A DNA stretch of 64,000 bases, taken from positions 481,294 to 545,293 of the forward strand of contig CAWKPB010000005.1 in assembly GCA_963851405.1 (NCBI GenBank). The letters are read 5' to 3'. The notes under the pieces are model-generated. The model had not been told where the DNA came from. It saw only the letters and a list, made by a program, of their open reading frames with translations, and did no database searches. Positions 36,699-45,530 of the stretch are shown here, one piece after another. The translations under genes and the position numbers were made by a program. Positions within the stretch are counted from its first letter, which is position 1, and each line of letters starts with the position of its first letter. The stretch is from JANPBY01 sp963851405 (GTDB taxonomy: Bacteria; Actinomycetota; Actinomycetes; DATJPE01).

Positions 36699-38035
36699 TG
36701 ACCCCACGGAATCCGGACGTAGCCATCGTGGGGGCCGGACTCGCTGGCTCCCTGCTCGCCACGATGTTGGCTCGCCGTGGGCTGCGCGTCGATCTGTACG
36801 AGCGTCGACCAGACCCGCGAGGCGTCGCTCCCGAGCGCGGACGCTCCATCAACCTGGCGTTGAGTGCGCGCGGGCTCGATGCCTTGGATCGGGTAGGAAT
36901 TCGCGACGAAGTTCTCAGCGCCGGACTGCCGATGCGCGGGCGCCTGCTGCACGATCTCGAGGGCCGGACGACCTACCAGCCATACAGCGCGAACGGTGAT
37001 CGAGCCATCTATTCGATTAGCCGCGGCGCCCTCAACAACGCACTTCTCGACGTGGCATTGGAGTCCCCACTGGTCCGAGTGGCCTTCGATCATCGGCTCG
37101 CGGCGTTGTCGAGTGACAAGGGCGAGCTGACTTTCGCCCGGCCTGGAGGCCGGACCGTGCACGCGCACGCGCCGGTCATCCTCGGGGCCGATGGTGCGTA
37201 CAGCGCCGTTCGGGCCAGGCTCCAATCGCTGCCAGGTTTCGATCTGAGGCAAGACAGCCTTGGGCATGAATACAAGGAGCTCACGCTTCCTGCGGTGGAC
37301 GGCGAGTTCGCCTATCGGCCCGATGCCCTTCACATCTGGCCACGCGGCAGTTCGATGATGATCGCGTTGCCGAACCCCGATCGAAGCTTCACCTGCACGC
37401 TGTTCTGGCCGCGCTCAGGGGCGGAGAGTTTTGCGGAGATCGCGACCGGCCGTCAGGCGGCCGAGCATTTCGCGGCCGTCTACCCCGACGTCGTCCCGCT
37501 GATGCCAGACCTGGTCGAGGAGTACGACGCAAATCCCGTGGGCAACCTGCTCACGGTTCGATGCCGGCCGTGGCACGCCGACGGACGCGTGGGCCTGATC
37601 GGTGATGCGGCACACGCCATCGTCCCCTTCTTCGGGCAAGGCGCGAATGCCTCATTTGAGGACTGTGTCGAACTAGATCGGTGTTTCGGGGAAAACGAAG
37701 GGGATTGGGCCACGGCGCTGGCGCAGTATGAGGAGCGCCGACGCCCCAACACGGAGGCGATCGCCGATATGGCGCTGGACAATTTCGTGGAGATGCGCGA
37801 CAAGACAGCGAGCGGTCTGTTCAGGGCGACCATGGCGGCTCAGCACGCGCTGGAGCGCCGGTTCCCAGATCACTACTCCACCCGTTACGAGCTGGTTTCG
37901 TTCAGCACCGTGCCGTACGCAGACGTCGTGCGCCGCACCAGCCCGCGCGGGCAGGTTGCAGCGGTCGCCAACGGAACGGCGGCGACCGTCCGATCCGCTC
38001 TGCAGCGGGTTGGGCGCAGAGGTTCATCGTCATGA
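36695..38035 (+). CDS. kmo: kynurenine 3-monooxygenase
   Basis: The 446-residue FAD monooxygenase has GAGLAGSLLATMLARRG near residue 10, the family sequence GRSINLALSARG near 50 and GDAAHAIVPFFGQGANASFE near 305. The C-terminal segment RYELVSFSTVPYADVVRR is typical of KMO. It hydroxylates L-kynurenine with NADPH and O2. It overlaps kynU and the aldehyde dehydrogenase. Confidence 0.95.
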   Translation: MMTPRNPDVAIVGAGLAGSLLATMLARRGLRVDLYERRPDPRGVAPERGRSINLALSARGLDALDRVGIRDEVLSAGLPMRGRLLHDLEGRTTYQPYSANGDRAIYSISRGALNNALLDVALESPLVRVAFDHRLAALSSDKGELTFARPGGRTVHAHAPVILGADGAYSAVRARLQSLPGFDLRQDSLGHEYKELTLPAVDGEFAYRPDALHIWPRGSSMMIALPNPDRSFTCTLFWPRSGAESFAEIATGRQAAEHFAAVYPDVVPLMPDLVEEYDANPVGNLLTVRCRPWHADGRVGLIGDAAHAIVPFFGQGANASFEDCVELDRCFGENEGDWATALAQYEERRRPNTEAIADMALDNFVEMRDKTASGLFRATMAAQHALERRFPDHYSTRYELVSFSTVPYADVVRRTSPRGQVAAVANGTAATVRSALQRVGRRGSSS

Positions 38036-39540
38036 GTCCGATCGTGTGGAACGAGGGTCTCCTCCTGGGTCAAGCGCAGTCGTCGCCCGTGCTGCTTCGG
38101 AACTATGTCGACGGTCGGTTCGTCGATGGTGATCGTCGATTCGCCAAGCTCAGCCCGGTCACGGGACAGCACATCATCGATGTGGTCGAGGCCGATCGCG
38201 AGCTCGTGGACGCGGCCGTGTCGGCGGCCCAGCGTGCGCTGCACGGCCCGTGGGGAGCATGGTCGGTGGCCGAGCGGGCCAAGCTCCTCCATGCAGTGGC
38301 CGACGGCTTTGCGCGGCGTTTTGACGATCTGGTCGCTGCTGAGGTCGCTGACACCGGCAAGACCATCGCCCAGGCGCGAGTGCTGGACATCCCCAGGGCT
38401 GAAGCCAACTTCCGAGCCTTTGCGGACTTGGTCGGCACCGTTCCGCTCGAGTCCTTCCACACCGTCACGGCGAGCGGTGAACGAGCCCTCAACTACGCGG
38501 TCCGCAAGCCGGTGGGCGTCGTTGCCATCGTCGTGCCGTGGAACTTGCCGTTGCTGCTCGCCACGTGGAAGCTCGCGCCTGCGCTGGCGTGTGGCAACAC
38601 CGTGGTGATGAAGCCGTCCGAGGAGACTCCTTCGTCGGCCACAGTGGTCGCGGAGATCTTCGACGAGGTCGGGGTGCCCGCGGGCGTCTTCAACCTGGTT
38701 CACGGCTTCGGGCCCGGATCTGCCGGTGAGTTCCTGACGCGACACCCCGATGTTGATGCGATCACCTTCACCGGGGAGTCGGCCACGGGGACCGCGATCA
38801 TGAAGGCGGCCGCCGAGGGCGTCAAAGCGGTCTCGTTCGAACTCGGTGGCAAGAACGCCGGCCTGATTTTTGCCGACAGTGACCTTGGTAGGGCGGTCGA
38901 GGGCAGTTTGCGTTCGACGTTCACCAACGGGGGCCAGGTCTGCTTGTGCACGGAGCGTCTGTACGTCGAGCGCCCGATCTTCGACGAGTTCGTGGATCGC
39001 ATGGCCGCGGCTGCTGCACATCGCAGCTTCGGTTGGCCCACCGACCCCGATGCCGAGATGATGCCCATGATTTCTGGGCAGCACCGCGACAAGGTCTCTG
39101 GCTATTTCGACTTGGCCCGGAAGGAGGGCGCTGATGTGCTGGCGGGTGGCGGCTGCCCAGATTTCCAGGACGCACGCGCGGGTGGCGCCTACGTCCAACC
39201 CACGGTCCTGACCGGGCTCAGCGCCGACGCACGCACTAACCGTGAAGAGATCTTCGGCCCGGTCTGCCACATCGCTCCCTTCGATTCCGAAGACGAGGCG
39301 GTGGCCTTGGCGAACTCCACGGCGTACGGACTGGCGGCCACTGTATGGACTCAGGATGTGTCGCGGGCGCACCGGGTGGCACCCTCACTCGAGGCTGGGT
39401 TGGTGTGGGTCAACACCTGGTTCCTCCGCGATCTGCGGACCCCATTTGGTGGGGTGAAGGCCTCGGGCATCGGCCGGGAAGGTGGCGTGCATTCCCTAGC
39501 CTTCTACTCGGAGACGGCGAATGTCTGCATCGCCTACTGA
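38032..39540 (+). CDS. 2-aminomuconate (hydroxymuconic) semialdehyde dehydrogenase
   Basis: The 502-residue aldehyde dehydrogenase has PWNLPLLLATWKLAPAL near 165, FELGGKNAGLIFADSD near 270 with the general base Glu, and the catalytic Cys in NGGQVCLCTERLYVE near 304. The C-terminal GGVKASGIGREGG is normal. Its position after ACMSD identifies the likely substrate as 2-aminomuconate semialdehyde, oxidised to 2-aminomuconate. It overlaps the deaminase gene by 20 bases. Confidence 0.92.
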   Translation: MSPIVWNEGLLLGQAQSSPVLLRNYVDGRFVDGDRRFAKLSPVTGQHIIDVVEADRELVDAAVSAAQRALHGPWGAWSVAERAKLLHAVADGFARRFDDLVAAEVADTGKTIAQARVLDIPRAEANFRAFADLVGTVPLESFHTVTASGERALNYAVRKPVGVVAIVVPWNLPLLLATWKLAPALACGNTVVMKPSEETPSSATVVAEIFDEVGVPAGVFNLVHGFGPGSAGEFLTRHPDVDAITFTGESATGTAIMKAAAEGVKAVSFELGGKNAGLIFADSDLGRAVEGSLRSTFTNGGQVCLCTERLYVERPIFDEFVDRMAAAAAHRSFGWPTDPDAEMMPMISGQHRDKVSGYFDLARKEGADVLAGGGCPDFQDARAGGAYVQPTVLTGLSADARTNREEIFGPVCHIAPFDSEDEAVALANSTAYGLAATVWTQDVSRAHRVAPSLEAGLVWVNTWFLRDLRTPFGGVKASGIGREGGVHSLAFYSETANVCIAY

Positions 39541-39985
39541 GCCGTCAGCGACGGTCGTCGCAGGGGCCGCGCAACCGCTCGGCTCCTATCCGCATCTGGT
39601 CCGCGTCGGTTCTACGGTGTATGTGTCCGGGACAAGCAGCCGCCGTGCCGACGACTCGATCGCCGGAGCGAGCACTGGTGCTGACGGCGCGATGGTGCTC
39701 GACATCCGGGTCCAGACGGCTGCGGTGCTCGACCGCATCGGCGCTTTGCTCGAGGCGGTCGGAGGGGGCCTCGCCGATCTGGTTCAGGTCACGACCTACC
39801 TGGTTTCGATGTCCGACTTCGCTGGCTACAACGAGATCTACGGGCAGTACTTCCCAGCCCATGGGCCCACTCGTACGACGGTGGCCGTGGCGGAACTGCC
39901 GCATCCGCACCTGCTCATCGAGATCCAAGCCGTGGCGCATGTGCGCGACGGAGCCATGGAACCCAAGGAAGGGATCAGACCATGA
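39521..39985 (+). CDS. RidA-family 2-aminomuconate deaminase
   Basis: The 154-residue protein is a RidA/YjgF trimer-type fold with PLGSYPHLVRVGSTVYVSGT at the N-terminus and ARG-containing C-terminal TTVAVAELPHPHLLIEIQAVA. Longer than generic RidA, it matches the 2-aminomuconate deaminases of the 2-nitrobenzoate and 2-aminophenol pathways. It would release ammonia to give 4-oxalocrotonate. The assignment rests mainly on its place between the dehydrogenase and the 3-hydroxyanthranilate dioxygenase. Confidence 0.85.
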   Translation: MSASPTEPSATVVAGAAQPLGSYPHLVRVGSTVYVSGTSSRRADDSIAGASTGADGAMVLDIRVQTAAVLDRIGALLEAVGGGLADLVQVTTYLVSMSDFAGYNEIYGQYFPAHGPTRTTVAVAELPHPHLLIEIQAVAHVRDGAMEPKEGIRP

Positions 39986-40503
39986 CCGAGGTCGTACCCC
40001 CCATCACTTTTGACGCCTGGTTGGTTGAGCATCAACACTTGCTCAAACCCCCGGTCAACAACCGGCAATTGATGCCCACGGGGGACGACTTCATCGTGAT
40101 GGTGGTGGGCGGTCCCAACCAGCGCGACGACTTCCATGTCGATCCGTACGAGGAGTGGTTCTACCAAATCAAAGGCGACATCCAAGTGGTGCTGATGACG
40201 GAGCAAGGCCGGCACCCGGTCGATATCCGCGAAGGTCAGATGTGGATGTTGCCGCGTGACACCCCACATTCGCCGCAGCGACCCGATCCGGAGTCGTTGG
40301 GGATGGTGATCGAGCGCGTTCGTGAGGAGGGCACCACGGAGAAGTTCCAGTGGTACTGCCCGACCTGCGACCACCTGGTTCATGAGGTGGAGCTTCAAGT
40401 ACGGGACATCGTGGCCGACCTTCCTCCGGTCTTCGCGCGATTCGCCGCGGACCAGTCGTTGCGGACGTGTGGTGCGTGCGGGGCTGTGCATCCGGCCCGC
40501 TGA
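39982..40503 (+). CDS. nbaC: 3-hydroxyanthranilate 3,4-dioxygenase (bacterial type)
   Basis: The 173-residue cupin has iron ligands in DDFHVDPYEEWFYQIKGD near 45 and RDTPHSPQRP near 93, plus a C-terminal rubredoxin-like metal site with CPTC and CGAC pairs near 123 and 163, a feature of the bacterial enzymes. It opens the ring of 3-hydroxyanthranilate to ACMS. It is the last gene of the kynurenine cluster and is followed by the CstR-type operator of the next operon. Confidence 0.95.
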   Translation: MTEVVPPITFDAWLVEHQHLLKPPVNNRQLMPTGDDFIVMVVGGPNQRDDFHVDPYEEWFYQIKGDIQVVLMTEQGRHPVDIREGQMWMLPRDTPHSPQRPDPESLGMVIERVREEGTTEKFQWYCPTCDHLVHEVELQVRDIVADLPPVFARFAADQSLRTCGACGAVHPAR

Positions 40504-40526
40504 GCGGGTACGAGTTTGTGTCTCAG

Positions 40527-40542
40527 ATACCCCCAGGGGTAT
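40527..40542. promoter_or_regulatory. CsoR/CstR-type operator ATACCC-N4-GGGTAT (copy 2)
   Basis: ATACCCCCAGGGGTAT has the same 6-bp arms and 4-bp spacer as the site at 3,234. It lies 38 bases before a Cys-rich peptide gene and the persulfide dioxygenase-rhodanese gene. In Staphylococcus, CstR represses an equivalent operon from a similar site. Confidence 0.8.
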
Positions 40543-40579
40543 AGTCTGGATATCGTTCCTGCCTTCTGGAGGTCTGTGC

Positions 40580-40696
40580 ATGTGTAGTCCCGCCGTCTGT
40601 CAGAGCTGTCGCAAGGTCACGTACTCCGGTTGCGGACAGCATGTTGATTCGGTGTTGGCCGCAGTCCCGGCCGACCGACGCTGCACATGCCGCTGA
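40580..40696 (+). CDS. 38-aa Cys-rich small protein
   Basis: The peptide starts MCSPAVCQSCRKVTYSGCGQ and ends with RRCTCR: six cysteines besides one after the initiator, spaced like a zinc site, plus a central HVDSVLAAVP. A good ribosome site (GGAGG, 7 bases) precedes it. Near-identical small proteins are frequent in actinobacteria and are usually unannotated. Being first in the persulfide operon, it may bind zinc or carry persulfide sulfur; that role is inference. It overlaps the next gene by ten bases. Confidence 0.8.
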   Translation: MCSPAVCQSCRKVTYSGCGQHVDSVLAAVPADRRCTCR

Positions 40697-42192
40697 TGCC
40701 CGGGTCGATGGCTGAAGTCGAGCCCACGCGTAGAGCCGGAGCTCAGGAATCGGACCGCCGGTTCGAGGTAGTGACGATCGAGACTCCGAGTCTGGGCGAC
40801 CGGTCCTATGTCATCGCCTGCAACGGTCAGGCCGTCGTCATGGATCCGCAGCGAGACATCGATCGCGTCCAGAGTGTGCTGCAGACGCGGGGCTGGGTGC
40901 TGACCCACGTCGTGGAGACGCACATCCACAATGACTACGTTTCCGGCGGCCTCGAGCTGGCCGCCGTGACGGGCGCCGAGTACGTCGTTCCTGCACACGC
41001 CGGCGTCGCGTATCCGATCCACTCGGTCGATGATGAAGACACGTTCACATCCGGCGGCGCGATCTGGCGCGCAGTGCACACCCCCGGCCACACGCCGCAC
41101 CACATGTCCTATGTCGTCTCTGTCGACGGTGTCGACCGCGCAGTATTTACCGGTGGATCCATGCTTTTCGGCAGCGTCGGGCGGCCGGACCTGCTGGGCG
41201 ACGAATTCACGGTTGGCTTAGCGCACGACCAATGGCATTCGGTGCGGCGGCTGGTTGACGTGGTTGCCGACGAAGCCGACGTGCTCCCCACCCATGGTTT
41301 CGGTTCCTTTTGCAGCGCGACCGAAACCGTGGGCCTCGCTTCCACGGTTGGAGACCAACGCACCATCAATCCGGCCCTGACCCTCAGCCAGCCTGATTTC
41401 GTGGATCAGCTTTTGGCGGGACTGGATGCGTTTCCTGCGTACTACGCGCACATGGGGCCGGCCAACTCGGCTGGTCCAGAGGCGGTGGATCTCTCACTGC
41501 CCGAACTGGCTGACGCCAACGAACTTCGCCGGCGGATCGAGGCGGGCGAGTGGGTGGTGGATCTCCGCCAGCGGAAGGTCTTCGCCGAAGGTCATGTCCG
41601 GGGGTCCTTGAGCTTCGATCTCGAGGGAAATGCGGTGACCTACTTGGGCTGGCTGATTCCCTGGGGCACTCCGATCACTCTGGTCGGCGAATCCAGGGAT
41701 CAGGTCCGACAGATGCAACGCGAGCTGGTTCGGATCGGCATCGACCGTCCAGCCGCCCACGCGGTGGGATCCCCCGAGGACTTGACCAGCTCGGCGGCCG
41801 ACATCGCTCGACTGCGAGCCGTTGGCTTCGCCGACCTGGTCGCTGCGCAGGCTCTCGACTCGGATCTGCCGCTCGTTGATCTCCGTCGTCGCCTGGAATG
41901 GTCCGACGGGCACCTCGTGGGGGCCCGGCACCTTCCCCTGCACGACCTGCTCGGGCGCCTGGACGAGGTCGTCGCCTGGTCTGCGGCCCACCGCGAGGTC
42001 GGAGGCGACGGTCACGTATGGATCTATTGCGGGAGCGGCTTCCGGGCGGCCGTTGCTGCCTCGATGATGCAGCGCGTGGGAATAACCGTCATCTTCGTCG
42101 ACGAGGACTTCGACCAGGCTGCCGCACGGGGCGCGACTATCGTGCTGCCAGAGACCGCGCCGCACCGACTAGGCCCGGCGGTGACCGCGTGA
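40687..42192 (+). CDS. persulfide dioxygenase-rhodanese fusion (CstB-like)
   Basis: The 501-residue protein has an ETHE1-type metallo-beta-lactamase domain (residues about 25-265: THIHNDYVSGG near 78, HTPGHTPHH near 140) followed by two rhodanese domains. The first lacks a catalytic Cys (VDLRQRKVFAEGHVRG); the second has it in IYCGSGFRAAVA near residue 448. This is the CstB arrangement: a non-haem iron dioxygenase oxidises persulfide to sulfite, and the rhodanese moves sulfur to make thiosulfate. It overlaps both neighbours and lies behind a CstR-type operator. Confidence 0.92.
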   Translation: MPLMPGSMAEVEPTRRAGAQESDRRFEVVTIETPSLGDRSYVIACNGQAVVMDPQRDIDRVQSVLQTRGWVLTHVVETHIHNDYVSGGLELAAVTGAEYVVPAHAGVAYPIHSVDDEDTFTSGGAIWRAVHTPGHTPHHMSYVVSVDGVDRAVFTGGSMLFGSVGRPDLLGDEFTVGLAHDQWHSVRRLVDVVADEADVLPTHGFGSFCSATETVGLASTVGDQRTINPALTLSQPDFVDQLLAGLDAFPAYYAHMGPANSAGPEAVDLSLPELADANELRRRIEAGEWVVDLRQRKVFAEGHVRGSLSFDLEGNAVTYLGWLIPWGTPITLVGESRDQVRQMQRELVRIGIDRPAAHAVGSPEDLTSSAADIARLRAVGFADLVAAQALDSDLPLVDLRRRLEWSDGHLVGARHLPLHDLLGRLDEVVAWSAAHREVGGDGHVWIYCGSGFRAAVAASMMQRVGITVIFVDEDFDQAAARGATIVLPETAPHRLGPAVTA

Positions 42193-42533
42193 ATTGGTTC
42201 TCCACGTTGCCGTCTGTTGACGCGGAGACAGCCCAACAAATGGTCCGCGATGGTGCCACGCTGGTTGACGTGAGGGAAATCAGTGAGTGGGACGCCGGCC
42301 ACGCTCCGCAGGCCGTCCACTTGCCGCTGGCCCGCGTGGGGGAGGCCCCAGCCGAGATTCTTCAGTCCCCCTCGGTTGTGGTGGTCTGCCGTAGTGGTCA
42401 CCGGTCGCGTTCGGCCACCAAACAGCTGAGGGACTTGGGCATCGAGGCGGTCAACCTCTCCGGTGGGATGTATGCCTGGGCCGCCTCGGGCGGCTCCGTG
42501 GTCGATGGATCCGGACGCGCAGGGCGGATCTGA
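42189..42533 (+). CDS. single-domain rhodanese
   Basis: The 114-residue protein has VDVREISEWDAGHAPQAVHL near 30 and the active-site loop VVCRSGHRSRSA with Cys near 67. Single rhodaneses of this type carry a persulfide on the Cys. Start GTG 42189 overlaps the stop of the dioxygenase-rhodanese gene. It would be the small sulfurtransferase of the operon. Confidence 0.92.
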   Translation: MNWFSTLPSVDAETAQQMVRDGATLVDVREISEWDAGHAPQAVHLPLARVGEAPAEILQSPSVVVVCRSGHRSRSATKQLRDLGIEAVNLSGGMYAWAASGGSVVDGSGRAGRI

Positions 42534-42538
42534 CGTCG

Positions 42539-43378
42539 GTGGCCGACCCCTTCGTCCTGCTCGTTATCGGTGCAGCGCTTGGCCTGTCTCTGGGCATGCT
42601 GGGTGGAGGCGGCGGCGTTCTCGCCGTTCCGCTTCTGGTCGCAGCCGGGTTGCCGGTTGCCTCGGCTTCGGCCTCCTCCCTGGTCATTGTCGGGACCGCT
42701 TCCGCCGCCGCGTTGGTGCCCCATCAACGCGCCGGGCGCGTGAACTGGCGGGTCGGCCTGATCTTCGGGTCGGTGGGTGTGATCGGCGCCTTGATCGGCG
42801 CGCGACTAGCCCAGGAGGCGAGTGAAACCGTCGTCCTGGCCGGTCTGACGCTGCTCCTCGTCCTGGGGGCTGCCACCATGCTCCGCGCCGCCACTCGACA
42901 GCGTGTCGAGGCGCGCGCAACCGATCGGAGTCACCCGGTCGGCGTCGCGGCGGGCACGGGTCTGGCTGGCGTGGGATCGGGGAGCGGTGAGCCGGTGGCT
43001 CAACCCGCCGTCCGGCCATCCTGGGGTCGGACCGGCGTCTTGGGTTCCGGAGTTGGCGTGGTCACCGGTTTCTTCGGGATCGGTGCTGGATTCGTCGTTG
43101 TTCCCGCCCTGGTGGCGGCCATGAAGATCCCCATCAAGGTCGCCACGGCCACCGCGCTCGTGGTGATCGTCATCAATTCGGCCGCGGCGTTGCTGATCAG
43201 GTACGAGGACCTCACGTCGGCCGGGGTCACCGGTGGACTTGCGGCAGTGAGCGCGCTGTTTGCGGTAGTCGGTGCTCGGATTTCGCGTCGGGTGCCCGGT
43301 TGGGTGTTGTCTGCAGTCTTCGGTTCCTTGATGGTGATGGTCGCGGTGTACACCCTCACCAAGGTCCTTCCCTTCTGA
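42539..43378 (+). CDS. TauE/SafE family sulfite/sulfur-anion exporter
   Basis: The 279-residue protein has about eight membrane helices in two halves, each opening with a glycine-rich LGMLGGGGGVLAVPLLV or GVVTGFFGIGAGFVVVPALV, the TauE/SafE signature. It is 5 bases after the rhodanese gene. In CstR-regulated operons, such proteins export sulfite or thiosulfate, which would complete this pathway. Start GTG 42539. Confidence 0.9.
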   Translation: MADPFVLLVIGAALGLSLGMLGGGGGVLAVPLLVAAGLPVASASASSLVIVGTASAAALVPHQRAGRVNWRVGLIFGSVGVIGALIGARLAQEASETVVLAGLTLLLVLGAATMLRAATRQRVEARATDRSHPVGVAAGTGLAGVGSGSGEPVAQPAVRPSWGRTGVLGSGVGVVTGFFGIGAGFVVVPALVAAMKIPIKVATATALVVIVINSAAALLIRYEDLTSAGVTGGLAAVSALFAVVGARISRRVPGWVLSAVFGSLMVMVAVYTLTKVLPF

Positions 43379-43419
43379 CCGCACCTTCCCTCCTGACCAG
43401 AGCGACGCGCTCTCGACAG

Positions 43420-44691
43420 CTACTCGGACAGACGGGCCGTCTCGTCACGGCACCAGAGGGCGAGCAGCCCTCGGAAGTGTTCAATGAACTGTTCCTGCTC
43501 ATGTGCAGGGAACATCGCCCGAACGGTGTCGACAAGAAGGTCGTCGAGGCCGGGGCCGGTGAACCAGTCCAGGGCCGCCTCATCGAAATGGCGTAAGCGT
43601 GAGTCGCAGAAGTCCGCGTAGCGCTCGGTCTCGAGGTACTCGTCAGCCAGCAAGCGGTAGTGCGCCAATTTCTCGTGGTAGTTGAGGTCTTCTCGGTCTG
43701 CGATCTCGAAATACGCCGACGTATCCAGATCGATCTGGTGCTGACGATCGGTGACGACGCAGTAGGCCGTCCAGCGGGCCAGCGCTTTCATGGCCCAGGG
43801 GAAGTAGTAGTGCAGCGAGGTGAGGGCCACATCAGGGCAGGCGTTGGCGTAGTCGATCGGGTACACCTGGTCCGGCTCGCCGTCCCGCCCGAATGCCACC
43901 AGCATCTCGCAGGAGTTGAACTCCCACCGGAAGAACGCGTTCACCGTCCGGTTGATGGTGACGCACTCGTCTCCGGCCTGAGGGGTGAGGAAGTCGTGGT
44001 CCACGGCGTAGCGGTGGTGCATCGGTTCGTCGGGCTGGAACCGCATGACCATCGTCTCGGGGCCGATGGACAGCGAACGGGCGAAGACGTCGTGCGGTTT
44101 GGACTGCTGAAGGTGCATCAGCATCTCGCCGGACTCGTCATAGGCGCGACGCAGCGTTTCAGGCCCATCGATCCGGGATACCCCTCGCCACCCACCGCCG
44201 TCGAAGGGCTTCATATACAGGGGGTAACCAAGGTCGGCGGCAATCGCTTCGAGATCGAACGCCTTGTTGTATCGCTCGGCTGTGTAGGCCCACCGTGCGT
44301 TGTCGAGAGGGTGCTTGTACGGGACGAGCACGGTGTCGGGGATCTTCAGTCCGAGGCGCATCATGGCGCAGTACGCCGAGTGCTTCTCCATGGACTGAAA
44401 GGTGAACGGGCTGTTCAGCAGGTACACGTCGTCCATCAGTGCGGCCTTCTTCAGCCACTCGCGGGGAACGTAGTACCAGTACGCCAGGCGGTCTATGACC
44501 AAGGCGTGACGTGGCTGGTCCCGTAGGGAGAACGGCTCAATCGTCACTCGCTCGGTGTCGATCGCGTGCTCGGTGCCGTGGCTGTCCGTGATCGGCCCCA
44601 TCGCGCGCACCATCGCCTCGAAGGCTTCCGGCCAGTCGTTCTCCGTGCCCAGGAGCAGGCCGACAAGGTGGCGCTTGGTGCCGATATCCAT
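43420..44691 (-). CDS. ATP-grasp-like protein of an actinobacterial esterase operon
   Basis: The 423-residue protein starts MDIGTKRHLVGLLLGTENDW and has an ATP-grasp-like centre: GLKIPDTVLVPYKHP near 125, YPLYMKPFDGGGWRGVSRI near 175 with the phosphate-binding lysine and glycines, and YPIDYANACPD near 305. It should form an amide or ester bond using ATP. I know it only as a conserved actinobacterial type with no established substrate. ATG 44691 follows a GAGGA ribosome site. The next two genes upstream in the operon are esterases. Confidence 0.7.
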   Translation of the reverse strand: MDIGTKRHLVGLLLGTENDWPEAFEAMVRAMGPITDSHGTEHAIDTERVTIEPFSLRDQPRHALVIDRLAYWYYVPREWLKKAALMDDVYLLNSPFTFQSMEKHSAYCAMMRLGLKIPDTVLVPYKHPLDNARWAYTAERYNKAFDLEAIAADLGYPLYMKPFDGGGWRGVSRIDGPETLRRAYDESGEMLMHLQQSKPHDVFARSLSIGPETMVMRFQPDEPMHHRYAVDHDFLTPQAGDECVTINRTVNAFFRWEFNSCEMLVAFGRDGEPDQVYPIDYANACPDVALTSLHYYFPWAMKALARWTAYCVVTDRQHQIDLDTSAYFEIADREDLNYHEKLAHYRLLADEYLETERYADFCDSRLRHFDEAALDWFTGPGLDDLLVDTVRAMFPAHEQEQFIEHFRGLLALWCRDETARLSE

Positions 44692-44714
44692 GTCTGGTCC
44701 TCTGCGGTTGTCGG

Positions 44715-45461
44715 TTAGCTCAGGTGTCCGAGGTGGAGTGCCGCCATCTGCGCCCAGGACGGCCAGTCGTGCGGGGTGTCGTACCCCCACACGTCCAACT
44801 GATGAGGAATCCCCTTGGCCGAAAGCAGGTCAGCCAGGGCGAGGGTGGACGGCAGCGCCTGGGTGGGATGCACTTCCCACGATCCCTGCCCCACGCATAG
44901 CTGCACGAAGACGTGGTTGCGCAGCCAGTCCAGATGTCCACCTTCCATGTTGGCCAGGTAGGAGAACGGGTTGTTGAAATACAACGAGTCACCGCGCTCT
45001 CCCCAGCCGTTCCACGCCCCCGGGTCGTAACTCCCGGACATCCCCAGCGCATACGGAAACAGGTCGGCGCGGCGCAGGGCCAGGTTGACCGCGTGGTAGC
45101 CGCCCAAGCTGGCCCCCGCGGTCGCAATGGGAGTTGGACCTTGGCAGTCGTTGTGGATGGCGGGCGCAACCTGGTCGGTCAGCCAGGAGTGATAGTGGTC
45201 ATGTCGTCGGGCGCGCTCCTCAACGGGTGCCGCTTGGTCAGACCAGGTCTGTCCGTCGTTGGAGTCCACGGTGTACACCTTGAGGCGACCCGCTTCGATG
45301 GGCTCGCTGAGCGCGCTGATAATGCCGTTGGCTTCCAGGTCGATGGCGCTCCCTCCCTCAGCCGGGAAGAACAGCACCGCGGGCCCCCAGTGGCCGTACG
45401 CTCGCACGGTTCCGGAGCCTCCGAGCCCCGGCGAGGGCAGGGTCCAGACGTCGCAGCGCAT
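44715..45461 (-). CDS. esterase family protein (alpha/beta hydrolase)
   Basis: The product (about 248 residues) has AGASLGGYHAVNLALR, with the nucleophile Ser of an esterase-D/antigen-85-like fold, then LGMSGSYDPG and a C-terminal YDTPHDWPSWAQ with the catalytic His. It has no signal peptide. It lies 23 bases before the ATP-grasp gene and after another esterase, in one operon. Start ATG 45461 (MRCDVWTLPSPG). Confidence 0.8.
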   Translation of the reverse strand: MRCDVWTLPSPGLGGSGTVRAYGHWGPAVLFFPAEGGSAIDLEANGIISALSEPIEAGRLKVYTVDSNDGQTWSDQAAPVEERARRHDHYHSWLTDQVAPAIHNDCQGPTPIATAGASLGGYHAVNLALRRADLFPYALGMSGSYDPGAWNGWGERGDSLYFNNPFSYLANMEGGHLDWLRNHVFVQLCVGQGSWEVHPTQALPSTLALADLLSAKGIPHQLDVWGYDTPHDWPSWAQMAALHLGHLS

Positions 45462-45530
45462 GGTGCGAGTCTGCCCGCACAAGCGCTTCCCGCGCGTCGG
45501 TTTCGGGTGGCCGAGATCAACAGGCTCCGG

